This document shows positions 36,077-44,584 of a stretch of DNA of 64,000 nt, one piece after another (positions within the stretch are counted from its first letter, which is position 1; every line of letters starts with the position of its first letter). Origin of the DNA: Opitutia bacterium (GTDB lineage: Bacteria; Verrucomicrobiota; Verrucomicrobiia; Opitutales; Opitutaceae). A program made the translations under genes and the position numbers. The notes beneath the pieces are model-generated. The model had not been told where the DNA came from, searched no databases, and saw only the letters and a list, made by a program, of their open reading frames with translations. Location of the stretch: NCBI GenBank assembly GCA_016187945.1, contig JACPIT010000004.1:416496-480495 (forward strand). Reading direction: 5' to 3'.

Positions 36077-36559
36077 ATGAGCGCTGAACTCGCCGTAGCT
36101 GTCTGCGCGTTGCTACTCACTATCGGCCAAGCATGGCTGTCGCGTCGCCACAATCGATTGTCGGTGATGCCGCATCTTCAATGGTCTTTTGATCATACGT
36201 GGTCTAACTCGGGCCTAGAGTATGGTCTCTCAATTCAGAATCACGGCCTAGGTCCCGCACGCATTCTTCAGGTAGAACTGTTCAAGAACAATGAACCATT
36301 CGACACAAAGTGCAGTGACCCGATAAAAAGGATACTGGTCGCTACCTTAGGTGATACAGCCCCGTTTCACGTAAGGGTCTCCAGTTTTCCAAAGCGCAAC
36401 TACTCGCTGAAAGCGAACGCCGAGTATCGACTGGTCAAAATCGAATTCCCAGGGATGACTCCCGAGCTAGAGGAGAAAATCAATGTGCCGAAGCTCGATG
36501 TTCGTATCGAGTATGAGTCGTTTTACGGCGACTCTCGTGTTCTCGACACCAGAGCTTGA
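36077..36559 (+). CDS. Hypothetical protein interposed between lemA and the M48 protease, lower GC
   Basis: 160 residues: an N-terminal membrane helix (AVAVCALLLTIGQAWL), then a mainly beta domain (LQWSFDHTW, YGLSIQNHGLGPARILQVELFKN) of unknown family. Base composition is about half GC by eye, with AT-ending codons (GAT, CAA, TTA, AAA), unlike both flanking genes, and no REP repeat lies at either edge. Its start lies 10 bases after the lemA stop and its stop is 9 bases before the protease GTG, so it is embedded cleanly in the operon. Recent acquisition is likely. Confidence 0.8.
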   Translation: MSAELAVAVCALLLTIGQAWLSRRHNRLSVMPHLQWSFDHTWSNSGLEYGLSIQNHGLGPARILQVELFKNNEPFDTKCSDPIKRILVATLGDTAPFHVRVSSFPKRNYSLKANAEYRLVKIEFPGMTPELEEKINVPKLDVRIEYESFYGDSRVLDTRA

Positions 36560-36568
36560 TTCTCCGCC

Positions 36569-38608
36569 GTGGACTTCTTCGAAGCCCAAGCCCGCGCGAA
36601 AAGCCGCACCAACCGGCTCGTCGTCCTGTTCGTGCTCGCCGTGCTCGGCACGATCGGGGCGAGCTACATCGCCGCGGTCCTGATCGTCGGTCAGTCGCGC
36701 GATCGCTCGCACCGCTCCGCCTACTACGACACCGATTACGTCGACCGCACCGCGCTCGTTTACTGGGACCCGACGATCTTCACCGCCGTCGCCGCCGCCA
36801 CCGTCGCCATCGTCGGCCTCGCCTCGCTCTATAAGTGGTCGCAGATGCGCCACGGCGGCTCCGCCGTCGCCGAGCTCGTCGGCGGCCGCCGCGTCGACCA
36901 ACACACCACCAACCTCCACGAACGCCGCCTGCTGAACGTCGTCGAGGAAATGGCCATCGCCTCCGGCACGCCCGTTCCCGCCGTCTACGTCCTCGACCAG
37001 GAGCCCGGCCTCAACGCCTTCGCCGCCGGCCTCACCACCTCCGACGCCGTCGTCGCCGTCACGCGCGGCACTTTGGAAAAACTCACACGCGACGAACTCC
37101 AGGGCGTCGTCGCCCACGAATTCAGCCACATTCTCAACGGCGACATGCGGCTCAACGTGAAGCTGACCGCCATCGTCTTCGGCATCCTCGTCATCGGCCT
37201 CCTCGGCCGCGGCATCCTCGAAGGCCTTGGCCGCGGACGCGTCCGCTCGAGCGGCGGCAGCAAAAAAGGCGGCGGCCTCGCCGTGATCCTCGCGATCGGC
37301 GTCGCGCTCCTGATCATCGGCTACGTCGGCTACTTTTTCGGCCGCCTCATTCAATCCGCCGTGTCGCGCCAGCGCGAATTCCTCGCCGACGCCTCCGCCG
37401 TCCAATTCACCCGCAACCCCGGCGGCATCACCGGCGCGCTGAAAAAAATCGGCGGCTACGCGCTCGGCTCCACGCTCACCGACAAGCATGCCTCCGAGAT
37501 CGGCCATTTCTTCTTCGCCCAAGGCTTCCGCTCTTTCTTCGGCGGGCTGTGGGCCACGCACCCGCCGCTCGACGAACGCATCCGCGCCATCGATCCGCGC
37601 TGGGACGGCAAACTCTTCGAGCCGCCCGAAGTCATCGACGTCGCCCGCGAGTCCTTCGCCTCCGCCGGCCTCGCCGGCCGCGCCGCCGCTCCGAGTAGCG
37701 CAGGCTTCCAGCCTGCCTCTTCTTCCGCCCCGCGGATCACCCGCGAAATCGTCCGCGAAGGCGAACCCGCCGCGCCCACACGCGTCCCCTTCACGCCCTC
37801 CACCGTCACCGCCAGCATCGGCGCGCTCACCGAAGACCATTTCCGCCAAGCCCGCGCGCTCCTCGACACCGTCCCGCCCGGCCTGCGCCACGCCACGCGC
37901 TCCCCCGCCACCGCGATCCCGCTCGTCTACGGCCTCCTGATCGGCGACGTTCCCGCGAACCGCGAACGCCAACTCGCGCTCATCGCGCAACACTCCGGCG
38001 CCGCCGACCGCACCTCGACGCAAACGCTGCTCCCGCTGCTCGCCGACCTCGCCGACGCCGTGAAGCTCCCGCTCTTCCAGCTCTGCCTGCCCGCCCTGCG
38101 CACGCTCGATCCGGCGACGCTCGACCGCTTCGTCACCACGCTCGACGAACTCGTCCACTCCGACGCCGAAGTGAGCGCCTTCGAGTTCGCGCTCCAGAAA
38201 ATGCTCCTGCGCCAACTCTCGCTCGCCCGCGCCGAGCGCCCGCGCGCGCCGACGCCGTTCAACTCCTTTCAACCGCTCGCCGACGACATCGCCGTCGTCC
38301 TCTCCGCGCTCGCCCGCGCCGGAGCCACCGAGCCCGCGCGCCTCTCCCTCGCCTTCGCGGCCGGCGTCGGCCAGCTCCCGCTCATCGCCGCGCGCCTCGC
38401 GCTCGCCAGCCCCGACGCCTGCTCGCTCGAGAAACTCGACACCGCCCTCGATCGCCTCGCCGGTGCAACGCCGCCGATCAAGCAACGCGTGCTCGCCGCC
38501 GCCGCCCAAGTCATCGGCGCCGATCAAGTCGTCACCCCGCGCGAAGCCGACCTCTTCCGAGCCATCGCCGCCGCCATCGACTGCCCCGTGCCGGTGCTGG
38601 CGGCGTGA
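36569..38608 (+). CDS. M48-family zinc metalloprotease with long C-terminal extension
   Basis: 679 residues from a GTG start. Two membrane helices (about 17-40 and 70-90), the zinc motif HEFSH at residues 183-187, a third glutamate-bearing region (REFLADASAVQFTRNPGG), two more hydrophobic segments between them, and FFGGLWATHPPLDERIRAIDP at the end of the protease domain: the HtpX/Ste24 layout. About 330 further C-terminal residues are helical and unrecognised. An in-frame REP-type hairpin at 37695-37716 encodes SSAGFQPAS at the border between protease and extension. Likely membrane-protein quality control with LemA. Confidence 0.92.
   Translation: MDFFEAQARAKSRTNRLVVLFVLAVLGTIGASYIAAVLIVGQSRDRSHRSAYYDTDYVDRTALVYWDPTIFTAVAAATVAIVGLASLYKWSQMRHGGSAVAELVGGRRVDQHTTNLHERRLLNVVEEMAIASGTPVPAVYVLDQEPGLNAFAAGLTTSDAVVAVTRGTLEKLTRDELQGVVAHEFSHILNGDMRLNVKLTAIVFGILVIGLLGRGILEGLGRGRVRSSGGSKKGGGLAVILAIGVALLIIGYVGYFFGRLIQSAVSRQREFLADASAVQFTRNPGGITGALKKIGGYALGSTLTDKHASEIGHFFFAQGFRSFFGGLWATHPPLDERIRAIDPRWDGKLFEPPEVIDVARESFASAGLAGRAAAPSSAGFQPASSSAPRITREIVREGEPAAPTRVPFTPSTVTASIGALTEDHFRQARALLDTVPPGLRHATRSPATAIPLVYGLLIGDVPANRERQLALIAQHSGAADRTSTQTLLPLLADLADAVKLPLFQLCLPALRTLDPATLDRFVTTLDELVHSDAEVSAFEFALQKMLLRQLSLARAERPRAPTPFNSFQPLADDIAVVLSALARAGATEPARLSLAFAAGVGQLPLIAARLALASPDACSLEKLDTALDRLAGATPPIKQRVLAAAAQVIGADQVVTPREADLFRAIAAAIDCPVPVLAA
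37695..37717. repeat. GTAG-footed hairpin inside the M48 protease gene
   Basis: GTAGCGCAGGC with stem GCAGGC (37700-37705) and GCCTGC (37711-37716). The same unit recurs in the intergenic regions at 48328-48349 and 48801-48822. Here it is translated in frame without a stop. Confidence 0.8.
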
Positions 38609-38613
38609 TCCGA

Positions 38614-38645
38614 GGATGAACGCGTTGACCTCAACGCGTTCATCC
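38614..38645. repeat. Perfect 15-bp-arm palindrome after the M48 protease gene
   Basis: GGATGAACGCGTTGA (38614-38628), CC, then TCAACGCGTTCATCC (38631-38645). A shorter relative, GCGTTGACCTCAACGC, occurs inside the repeat at 42884-42965. No T-run follows, so it is a repeat rather than a terminator. Confidence 0.85.
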
Positions 38646-38707
38646 GCGCCCGCTGCGGGCCGCACAACCGAGCGTCTTGAGGTCAAGCTGCTCCACCTCG
38701 ATCCCGC

Positions 38708-39007
38708 TCAGTGCCGGATCTGATTGATCACGATCGCCAGCACGATCGAGCCGAAGAGCAGCGCGCGCGCGATCGTGCGCCGACGTTTTTCCTCCGGCAG
38801 CCACTTGGTTTCCTGCCCGTTCATCCACGCGAAAAACACCACCGGCAGAATCAGCACGTAGAGCCAGTGCACACCGAGCGACGCCAGCAGTTGCTTCACG
38901 CCGCCGCTGATCGACAACCCGAGCACGAACGACGCGAACAGCAGCGAGAACGTCACGCTGTGTCCCCGCAACCCACGCCAAAACCAACTGACGACGACGA
39001 TGTTCAC
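38708..39007 (-). CDS. Small integral membrane protein, unknown function
   Basis: 99 residues from GTG 39007; the exact start is uncertain and an in-frame ATG lies about 30 codons upstream. Three hydrophobic stretches: TFSLLFASFVLGLSI, WLYVLILPVVFFAWM and ARALLFGSIVLAIVINQI, with a charged cytosolic loop (KWLPEEKRRRTIA). No family recognised. It converges on the M48 protease gene. Confidence 0.55.
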   Translation of the reverse strand: MNIVVVSWFWRGLRGHSVTFSLLFASFVLGLSISGGVKQLLASLGVHWLYVLILPVVFFAWMNGQETKWLPEEKRRRTIARALLFGSIVLAIVINQIRH

Positions 39008-39258
39008 TCGCCCGAAGAAAACCGCGCGACGCCGACGAGGCAAGCCGCGCCCAGTATGCCCGGCTTCAGCCGCCCCCCAGTCGCCCGCCACCGCCACCCA
39101 TCACCGGCCCCACCACCACCCGCGCTGCGTCCGCCACACCGCGCCGCCACCCTACCCCGCGATCACCTCGCTCGGCCCCACCCCGCTCGGCCATTCCCCC
39201 CTCCGCCACTTCCCTCCTCCGCCGTCACCCCGCTCCATTCTTGCCCACCCAGCCGTTC

Positions 39259-39276
39259 ATGGCGTATTACGCCATA
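39259..39276. promoter_or_regulatory. Palindrome just before the HTH gene (candidate operator)
   Basis: ATGGCGTATTACGCCAT (39259-39275) is a perfect palindrome around a central T and ends one base before the ATG at 39277. A second copy follows the gene at 39641-39659. Position and symmetry suggest an autoregulatory operator of the HTH protein; it also contains an in-frame ATG that would start the protein six residues earlier (MAYYAI). Confidence 0.65.
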
Positions 39277-39639
39277 ATGCAATATCACGTCCCCGCTCAA
39301 CTGAAGAGCATCGACATGCTGATCGAGCCGCTCGCCGAAGCGGCAGTCCTGCTTGCGCAGGAGATGCGAAAGAAGGAACGCCTGACTCGCCGTCGCCGTG
39401 GATCGACACTACGCCCCGGCCTCGAAACGCCGCTCTGGAACGCGCTGCGCGCAGCCACGATTCCCCTCTTAAAAAAGCGTGGCGCGAAAGCCCTGCTGGC
39501 GCGCGAACTGGCGCTCGATCCGTCGCGAATGACGGACTTCTTCGTCGAGAAACGCGCGATGCCCGACGCCGAGCGGACGCTCGAGTTGCTTTGCTGGCTC
39601 GGAAGCCAACGTCAGGCCACCAAAGGCGCGGCAAAGTGA
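39277..39639 (+). CDS. Small helix-turn-helix protein, XRE/antitoxin-like
   Basis: 120 residues from ATG 39277; in-frame ATGs at 39259 and 39241 are alternatives. The C-terminal half (about 62-110: IPLLKKRGAKALLARELALDPSRMTDFFVEKR, DAERTLELLCWLG) has the spacing of a lambda-repressor-like HTH, and the middle is rich in arginine and lysine. Bracketed by two copies of the same palindrome, as expected of a self-regulating regulator or antitoxin. No toxin gene is adjacent. Some confidence in DNA binding; the biological role is unknown. Confidence 0.7.
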   Translation: MQYHVPAQLKSIDMLIEPLAEAAVLLAQEMRKKERLTRRRRGSTLRPGLETPLWNALRAATIPLLKKRGAKALLARELALDPSRMTDFFVEKRAMPDAERTLELLCWLGSQRQATKGAAK

Positions 39640-39640
39640 A

Positions 39641-39659
39641 TATGGCGTATTACGCCATA
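39641..39659. promoter_or_regulatory. Second copy of the palindrome, directly after the HTH gene
   Basis: TATGGCGTATTACGCCATA, a perfect 19-base palindrome around T39650, begins one base after the HTH stop codon. It is identical over 17 bases to the upstream copy and in the same orientation; the centre-to-centre distance is 383 bases. It could control sufE downstream, or the pair could mark the ends of an inserted unit. Confidence 0.65.
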
Positions 39660-39835
39660 ACTTTTCCGGGCGCTTGGAGTCGACGCGGTTGCTGGTTTCG
39701 CGGGGCTCGTTTGGCGCGCGTGGCGATGGCGGGCGGGAATTGCGTCGGCTCCGTTTTGCTTCGGCGCATCACGCGCGGCTTCGCCTCGCCACGCCGCGAC
39801 TTGCCACCCGTCCGCGTGCGCCGCACGTTGCCCGC

Positions 39836-40252
39836 GTGACCGTTGCCGAACGCCAACAGCAAATGCTCGCTGATCTCCTGCTCATCGAGGACGCGCAGGA
39901 ACGTCTCGCCGCGATCGTCGACCGCGCGCGTCCGCGCCTCGCCGTCTCGCGCACCGAGCACATCGACGCCAACCGCGTGCGCGGCTGCATCTCGCCCGTC
40001 TGGCTCGTGTGCGAAACGCGCGACGGCCGCTGCGGGTTCCGCAGCGACGCCGAGTCGCCGCTCGTGCGCGGCGTCGTCGCGCTGCTCTGCGATCTCTACA
40101 GTGGCGGCGAGCCTGCCGACATCGTCGCCACCGAGCCGGCGTTGATCGAGCAACTCGGCCTCACGCGCACGCTCTCGCCCACGCGCCTCAACGGCCTGCG
40201 CAGCGTCCGCGCCCGCATCCGCGACTTCGCCGCTGCGCAGTTCGCAAAGTAG
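39836..40252 (+). CDS. sufE: SufE-family sulfur acceptor protein
   Basis: Accepts persulfide from a cysteine desulfurase for iron-sulfur cluster assembly; cytosolic. 138 residues from GTG 39836. The active-site cysteine is residue 51 in VRGCISPVWL, the same number as in E. coli SufE, and the family segments RTEHIDANRVRGC, RSDAESPLVRGVVALL and LTRTLSPTRLNGL are clear. No suf or csd partner gene is nearby, although tcdA at 45.4 kb is often linked to csdE. The stop TAG is the foot of a REP repeat. Confidence 0.93.
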   Translation: MTVAERQQQMLADLLLIEDAQERLAAIVDRARPRLAVSRTEHIDANRVRGCISPVWLVCETRDGRCGFRSDAESPLVRGVVALLCDLYSGGEPADIVATEPALIEQLGLTRTLSPTRLNGLRSVRARIRDFAAAQFAK

Positions 40253-40342
40253 GGCCGGTCTCCGACCGGCCCAATCGCGTTTCCGCTCGCGAACGACACG
40301 AGCGAACGAAACCCAAGTCAGGCCGGTCACAGACCGGCCCTA
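40250..40342. repeat. 93-bp paired REP element (first of three)
   Basis: Left hairpin GGGCCGGTC-TCC-GACCGGCCC after TAG 40250-40252; right hairpin GGCCGGTC-ACA-GACCGGCC followed by CTA 40340-40342. The outer ends are therefore mutually inverted GTAG feet, and the inner 45 bases also contain inverted segments. Same architecture and nearly the same length as 45248-45339 and 51494-51586. The left foot is the stop codon of sufE. Confidence 0.9.
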
Positions 40343-40377
40343 CTCACGCGGACCCGCCCCACGGATAAATCCGTGTC

Positions 40378-42786
40378 TCACTCCGAGCGCATCAACTGTG
40401 TGACGTCCACGCGCGCCGCCCGCCGCGCCGGCCACACGCACGCGGCGATCGCGGTCGCGAGCAACAACACCGCCACGCCACCGAGCACCCACGGATCGTT
40501 GCCGGACACGCCGAAGAGCAGCGACTGCACGTAGCGCGTCAGCGCCACCGCGCCGGCGACCCCGAGCACGAGGCCGGCGACCACCAGCGCGATGCCGCGA
40601 CCGAGCACGAGCGCCGCCAAATCCCGCGGCGTCGCGCCGAACGCGAGCCGCACGCCAAACTCCGGCATGCGTCGGTCGACCGTGTAGGCGAGCACGGAGA
40701 AAATTCCCGTGACGGTCAGCAGCAGCGCCACGCCCGCGAGCACGCGCAAGACGGAGTTCGCCATGTTTTCCGTCCAAAGGAGCTGCTGGCGGTGCTCGCT
40801 CAGCGGCAGAATACGGTTCACGACGATGTGCGAGTCGAACGCATACAGCCTCCGCCGCAGCGCATCGGCCAGACTCGGATCGAATTCCCGCCCCAGCCGC
40901 ACGACGAAGACGTTGAACGTCTCCAGATTCCAGCTCTCGGGCGAGTAGATGAAGTTGCCGGGCTCGTCCCGGATCGTGCTGCGCACGTCGCCGACGACGC
41001 CGGCCACGACCCAGCCTTTCCAGTCGGAGGCGTTCGGGTTGGTTCCTTCGGGGCGCACGATCTGTCCGCTCGGATCGTCGACGCCGGGCCAAAGCGCGTG
41101 CGCGAGCGCCTCGTTCACCAGCACTTCATTGCCCTGCGACTCGCGCAGCCAGTGGCCACGTTTCAGCCGCAGTCCCGCCGTGGCCTCGAAGCCGCGACCG
41201 AAGCCCCCCATGCCCGATTTGACGACCCGCCCTTCCGGCCCCGCGAGGCTCATGCCGGGAAAATACCAGCCCGGCAGGAGCACGTCGGCGCCAAAGCCGA
41301 CCGCGCGCACGCCCGGCACGCGCGCGATCTCCGCCTCGATCTCACGCAAGCGGTTCAAGCGCGCCTGCCAGTCGTTCGCGCCGGGATAATTCGGCGGCAA
41401 CCCGACAAAGATTTTCGCGAGCCCCGTCGTATCGAAACCGAAGTCGATCTTCTGAAAATTCGCGAACGTCCGCACCATCAGCCCCGCCCCCGCGAGCAGG
41501 ATCACGGCAAACGCCGCCTGCAACACCACGAGCCCGCCGCGCAGCCGCGCCAGCCCGCGACTCTCGCCCACGGCGTTGCCGCCGTCCTTCAAACCGGTGT
41601 TGAGGTCCGTGCGCAGCACGCGCAACGCCGGCAGGATCGCGATCAACGCGCTCGTCAGCACCGTCAGCAGCGCCATCGCGCCGAGGATTCGCGGGTCGAG
41701 CCGCCACGCCAGCCAACTCGGCGCGCCGAACGCGTTGCTGCCGCCCGTCGCGCTCAGCAAGAGCGGAAACAACCAGTTCGCGACCAGCACGCCGCCGAGC
41801 GCCGCGGCGAGCGCGAGCGTCACGCACTCGAGCACGAGCAAGCGCACGATGCCGCGCCGCCCGCCGCCGAGCGCGAGCCGGATGCACAGCTCGCGCCGCA
41901 TCCCGAGCATGCGCACCAGCATCAAGTTCGAGGCGTTGAGGCACGCGATCGCGTAGAGAAAACCCACCGCGCCGAGCATCATCCAGTAAACCTCCGGACG
42001 AAAAACCTTGTTCAACTCCGCCAGACTGGAGAGTGCGACGCGGTCGTTTTTCATGAACCCGGAAAATTGCGGCGGCAGCTCCACTTTCGCGCCGCGCAAC
42101 GCCGCCTCGGCCTGCTCGCGCGTCACACCTGGCGCGAGCTGCGCGAGACAGAAAATTTGCGGAATCCACGGCCGCGCCGGATCGGCGCGGTAAACCAGCG
42201 GACGGAAAATTTGGCTCTGTAAATAAACCGGCGTCATCTGCCCCGCGCGCAGGATGCCGACGACGGTGCACACCGCGTCGCCGGCAATGATCCTGCGCCC
42301 GAGCGCATCCTCACGCCCGCCAAGATGCTCCTGCCAGAACTGGTGCGAAACGATCACTACTTGATTGCGCCCCTCCGCATCCTCACCCGGCAAAAATCCG
42401 CGTCCGACCCGCGGAACGATTCCCAGCATCGGCAACACATTCGGCGTCACGCCGAGCCAGCCCGTCGCCACCGGCTGGCCCTCGATCACGACGTTGCCTT
42501 CTTGCGGCACCGCCTTGCCGAGCGCAGCGAGAGCCCGCTGCTCGCCCTCGTAAGCGCGCACCATGCAGTCAAAACGAAGGGGCACGAACGGCTGATCGGC
42601 AGTCGCTTGCCCGCCGACCAGAAAAACATCCTCCGGATACTGGTTGGCGCGAAACAGCACCCAGTCCGTCACGCTGAAGATCGCGCCCGCCGCGCCGATG
42701 CCGAGCGCCAGCGTGACGACCGTCACGAACGTGAAACCGCGATTGCGGACGAGAGACCGGAAAACATAACGCAGATCGGACAGCAT
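40378..42786 (-). CDS. FtsX/MacB-type ABC transporter permease (large, two FtsX domains)
   Basis: 802 residues, with the layout of the large duplicated permeases (ADOP) common in Acidobacteria and Verrucomicrobia. MLSDLRYVFRSLVRNRGFTFVTVVTLALGIGAAGAIFSV opens the first helix; a MacB-like periplasmic region follows (GRGFLPGEDAEGRNQVVIVSHQFWQE); FtsX helices appear around 275-450 and again near 690-795 (VALLLTVTGIFSVLAYTV, PEFGVRLAFGATPRDLAALVLGRG). No ATPase is encoded next to it. The substrate cannot be read from sequence. It lacks the N-terminal prefix seen in the second permease at 48.9 kb. Confidence 0.9.
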   Translation of the reverse strand: MLSDLRYVFRSLVRNRGFTFVTVVTLALGIGAAGAIFSVTDWVLFRANQYPEDVFLVGGQATADQPFVPLRFDCMVRAYEGEQRALAALGKAVPQEGNVVIEGQPVATGWLGVTPNVLPMLGIVPRVGRGFLPGEDAEGRNQVVIVSHQFWQEHLGGREDALGRRIIAGDAVCTVVGILRAGQMTPVYLQSQIFRPLVYRADPARPWIPQIFCLAQLAPGVTREQAEAALRGAKVELPPQFSGFMKNDRVALSSLAELNKVFRPEVYWMMLGAVGFLYAIACLNASNLMLVRMLGMRRELCIRLALGGGRRGIVRLLVLECVTLALAAALGGVLVANWLFPLLLSATGGSNAFGAPSWLAWRLDPRILGAMALLTVLTSALIAILPALRVLRTDLNTGLKDGGNAVGESRGLARLRGGLVVLQAAFAVILLAGAGLMVRTFANFQKIDFGFDTTGLAKIFVGLPPNYPGANDWQARLNRLREIEAEIARVPGVRAVGFGADVLLPGWYFPGMSLAGPEGRVVKSGMGGFGRGFEATAGLRLKRGHWLRESQGNEVLVNEALAHALWPGVDDPSGQIVRPEGTNPNASDWKGWVVAGVVGDVRSTIRDEPGNFIYSPESWNLETFNVFVVRLGREFDPSLADALRRRLYAFDSHIVVNRILPLSEHRQQLLWTENMANSVLRVLAGVALLLTVTGIFSVLAYTVDRRMPEFGVRLAFGATPRDLAALVLGRGIALVVAGLVLGVAGAVALTRYVQSLLFGVSGNDPWVLGGVAVLLLATAIAACVWPARRAARVDVTQLMRSE

Positions 42787-42883
42787 AGGGTTGGCGTGCC
42801 GTCACGTGGCCTCCCGCGACGCCGCCGCGAGCCTGTCCGCGCCGCGAGGAGCGTCAATGGTCGAACGCGTCAACAACGGCCTC

Positions 42884-42965
42884 CGAGGTGGAGCGCGTTG
42901 ACCTCAACGCGCTTTTCGGAGGCGAGAGTGGAACAAGCGCGTTGGGGACAACGCGCTCCACCTCG
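42884..42965. repeat. 82-bp inverted repeat with perfect 17-bp arms
   Basis: CGAGGTGGAGCGCGTTG (42884-42900) is the exact reverse complement of 42949-42965. An internal GCGTTGACCTCAACGC palindrome overlaps the left arm. It lies in the gap between the permease and the hypothetical gene at 43.0 kb and is related to the palindrome at 38614. Confidence 0.88.
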
Positions 42966-43003
42966 ACAATAGCCAGCGCGCGCGGCTCGTGCCGCGGCGC
43001 GCC

Positions 43004-43459
43004 TTACGGCCCGAGCAACCGCGGGCCCTCGTCGCCGCCGGGCAACTCGTCGAGGCTGCCCCACGACGCCACCGGGTTGCGCGCTTCGAGGAAACGCCGG
43101 CCGTGCGCGTATTCCCACAGCCAGCACGCGCCGTCGTGGCGGTCGTGCAGCAGCATGAATTCCGGCGCGGCGTCCTCCGACGGGCTGCGGATGCTGAACC
43201 GCTGCTCCGTCATCCGCTCGATCAAGTCGCGCACGCGGCGCAGCAAGGGCACGTCGTCGAGCGTCACCGTCCAATGCCCCGAGACAACCACCGGGTGAAC
43301 CCCGGCAAAATAGTAACCGATGAACCGCGTCGGCTCGTAGCGCCCGTTGATCCCCAGGCGGCGGGCGTGCTCTTCGACTGCGTCGATGAACTTCACTCGC
43401 CACGCCAAGTCGCGCGGGAGTCTGAGTTCAGGCAAATCGATGATGAGATTGTCCGTCAT
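43004..43459 (-). CDS. Hypothetical protein, 151 residues
   Basis: ATG 43459 is chosen because GGAAGGAA lies 9 bases upstream; the frame continues 18 codons further without a site. No membrane segment or signal peptide. It begins DNLIIDLPELRLPRDLAWRVKFIDAVEEHARRLGI and has an aromatic C-terminal part (FMLLHDRHDGACWLWEYAHGRRFLE). Looks like a soluble alpha/beta protein; family unknown. Confidence 0.75.
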   Translation of the reverse strand: MTDNLIIDLPELRLPRDLAWRVKFIDAVEEHARRLGINGRYEPTRFIGYYFAGVHPVVVSGHWTVTLDDVPLLRRVRDLIERMTEQRFSIRSPSEDAAPEFMLLHDRHDGACWLWEYAHGRRFLEARNPVASWGSLDELPGGDEGPRLLGP

Positions 43460-43638
43460 GGACGTGGTTCCTTCCGTGGTTTTCACCCGCATTAACGGCA
43501 CTGACGCGGGCACGCTTTAGAATTCATTTTGAAACCGATTTGTGACTGCGCGCACCGTGCGGTGGCGAGCGGTGCGCAGCTCGCGTTCGCCCGCATCTTT
43601 GCGCTGTTTTCCCGACCCGCGCCGCCTATCGTCTCCTC

Positions 43639-44481
43639 GTGCCTCCGCTCTACGACGCCCACAATCACGCTCACGACGACTGGCTCGCGCCGCACCGCGA
43701 ACAGATCGACGCCGACCTCCGCGCCGTCGACCTGCGCCGCGCAGTGGTGAACGGCACCTGCGAAGCCGACTGGCCGGCCGTGACGGAAATGGCCGCGCGC
43801 TTTTCCTGGGTTTATCCGAGCTACGGCGTGCATCCGTGGGATGCCGGCAATCGCGCCGAAGGCTGGTTCGATCGCTTGAAAGAGCGTCTCGCCGTCGAGC
43901 CGCACGCCGCCATCGGCGAGATCGGGCTCGACCGCTGGATCATCGACAGCGCGAGGCCCGACGACCCGCGCCTCGCCGGCCTGCGCCGCGCGCCGCTCGA
44001 GGAGCAAGGCGAAGTGTTCATCAAGCAACTCAGTCTCGCCGCCGCCGAGAACCGCCCCGTCACGATCCATTGCCTCCAAGCCTTCGGCGCGCTCGAAGGC
44101 ATCCTGCGCCACGTGAATACGCCGGCACGCGGCTTCTTGCTCCACGCCTACGGCGGCCCGATCGAGATGCTCGGCAAGTTCGCCGACTACGGCGCGTATT
44201 TCTCCTTCAACGGCGCGTTCCTCGACGCGCGCCACGCGGCGAAGCGCGAGGTTTTCAAACGCGTCCCCGCCGACCGCCTCCTCGTCGAGACCGACGCGCC
44301 CGCGATGCCGCTGCCGCCAGATCGCGCGCGCTTCGCCTCGCCGCCCGCGCCCGACGGCTCGCCCGTCAATCATCCCGCCAACCTCGCCGCGACCTACGCC
44401 GCGCTGGCCGAGCTGCGCGGTGTTTCGCTCGCCGCCCTCGCCGCGCAGGTCGAAGAAAATTTCGCGCGCGTCTTCGGGTAA
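43639..44481 (+). CDS. TatD-family metal-dependent hydrolase
   Basis: 280 residues from GTG 43639. TIM-barrel metallohydrolase features: HNH near the N-terminus (YDAHNHAHDDW), GVHPW, the metal-bridging glutamate in AIGEIGLDR, TIHCLQAF, LLHAYGG and VETDAP near the C-terminus. TatD proteins act as 3'-5' DNases or D-aminoacyl-tRNA deacylases in different bacteria; the exact substrate is open. The stop TAA lies at the edge of an inverted repeat. Confidence 0.9.
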   Translation: MPPLYDAHNHAHDDWLAPHREQIDADLRAVDLRRAVVNGTCEADWPAVTEMAARFSWVYPSYGVHPWDAGNRAEGWFDRLKERLAVEPHAAIGEIGLDRWIIDSARPDDPRLAGLRRAPLEEQGEVFIKQLSLAAAENRPVTIHCLQAFGALEGILRHVNTPARGFLLHAYGGPIEMLGKFADYGAYFSFNGAFLDARHAAKREVFKRVPADRLLVETDAPAMPLPPDRARFASPPAPDGSPVNHPANLAATYAALAELRGVSLAALAAQVEENFARVFG

Positions 44482-44553
44482 GGCGAGTCGTCCCTGACGA
44501 GCCGGCGGGAGTCGCCGCGCGCATGTTACGCCGGCTCGTCGGGACGACTCGCC
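44482..44553. repeat. 72-bp inverted repeat starting at the tatD-like stop codon
   Basis: A 26-base arm (44482-44507, starting GGCGAGTCGTCCC) and a 25-base arm (44529-44553) are reverse complements with a single extra T in the left arm. The right arm continues into CCTAC, i.e. a GTAG foot on the minus strand; the left foot reads GTAA and contains the TAA stop of the TatD-family gene. Confidence 0.88.
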
Positions 44554-44584
44554 CTACCGGCGCGCTTCGCCCACTCGCCCGAAT

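Noticed and set aside
39007..39240. A gene in the stretch rich in CCCC and CGCC before the HTH gene
   Set aside because: Only proline/arginine/histidine-rich translations without start signals; nothing supportable.
39642..39839. A frame starting MAYYAI at the second palindrome
   Set aside because: The start only reflects the ATG within the palindrome; the rest is arginine-rich noise overlapping the sufE upstream region.
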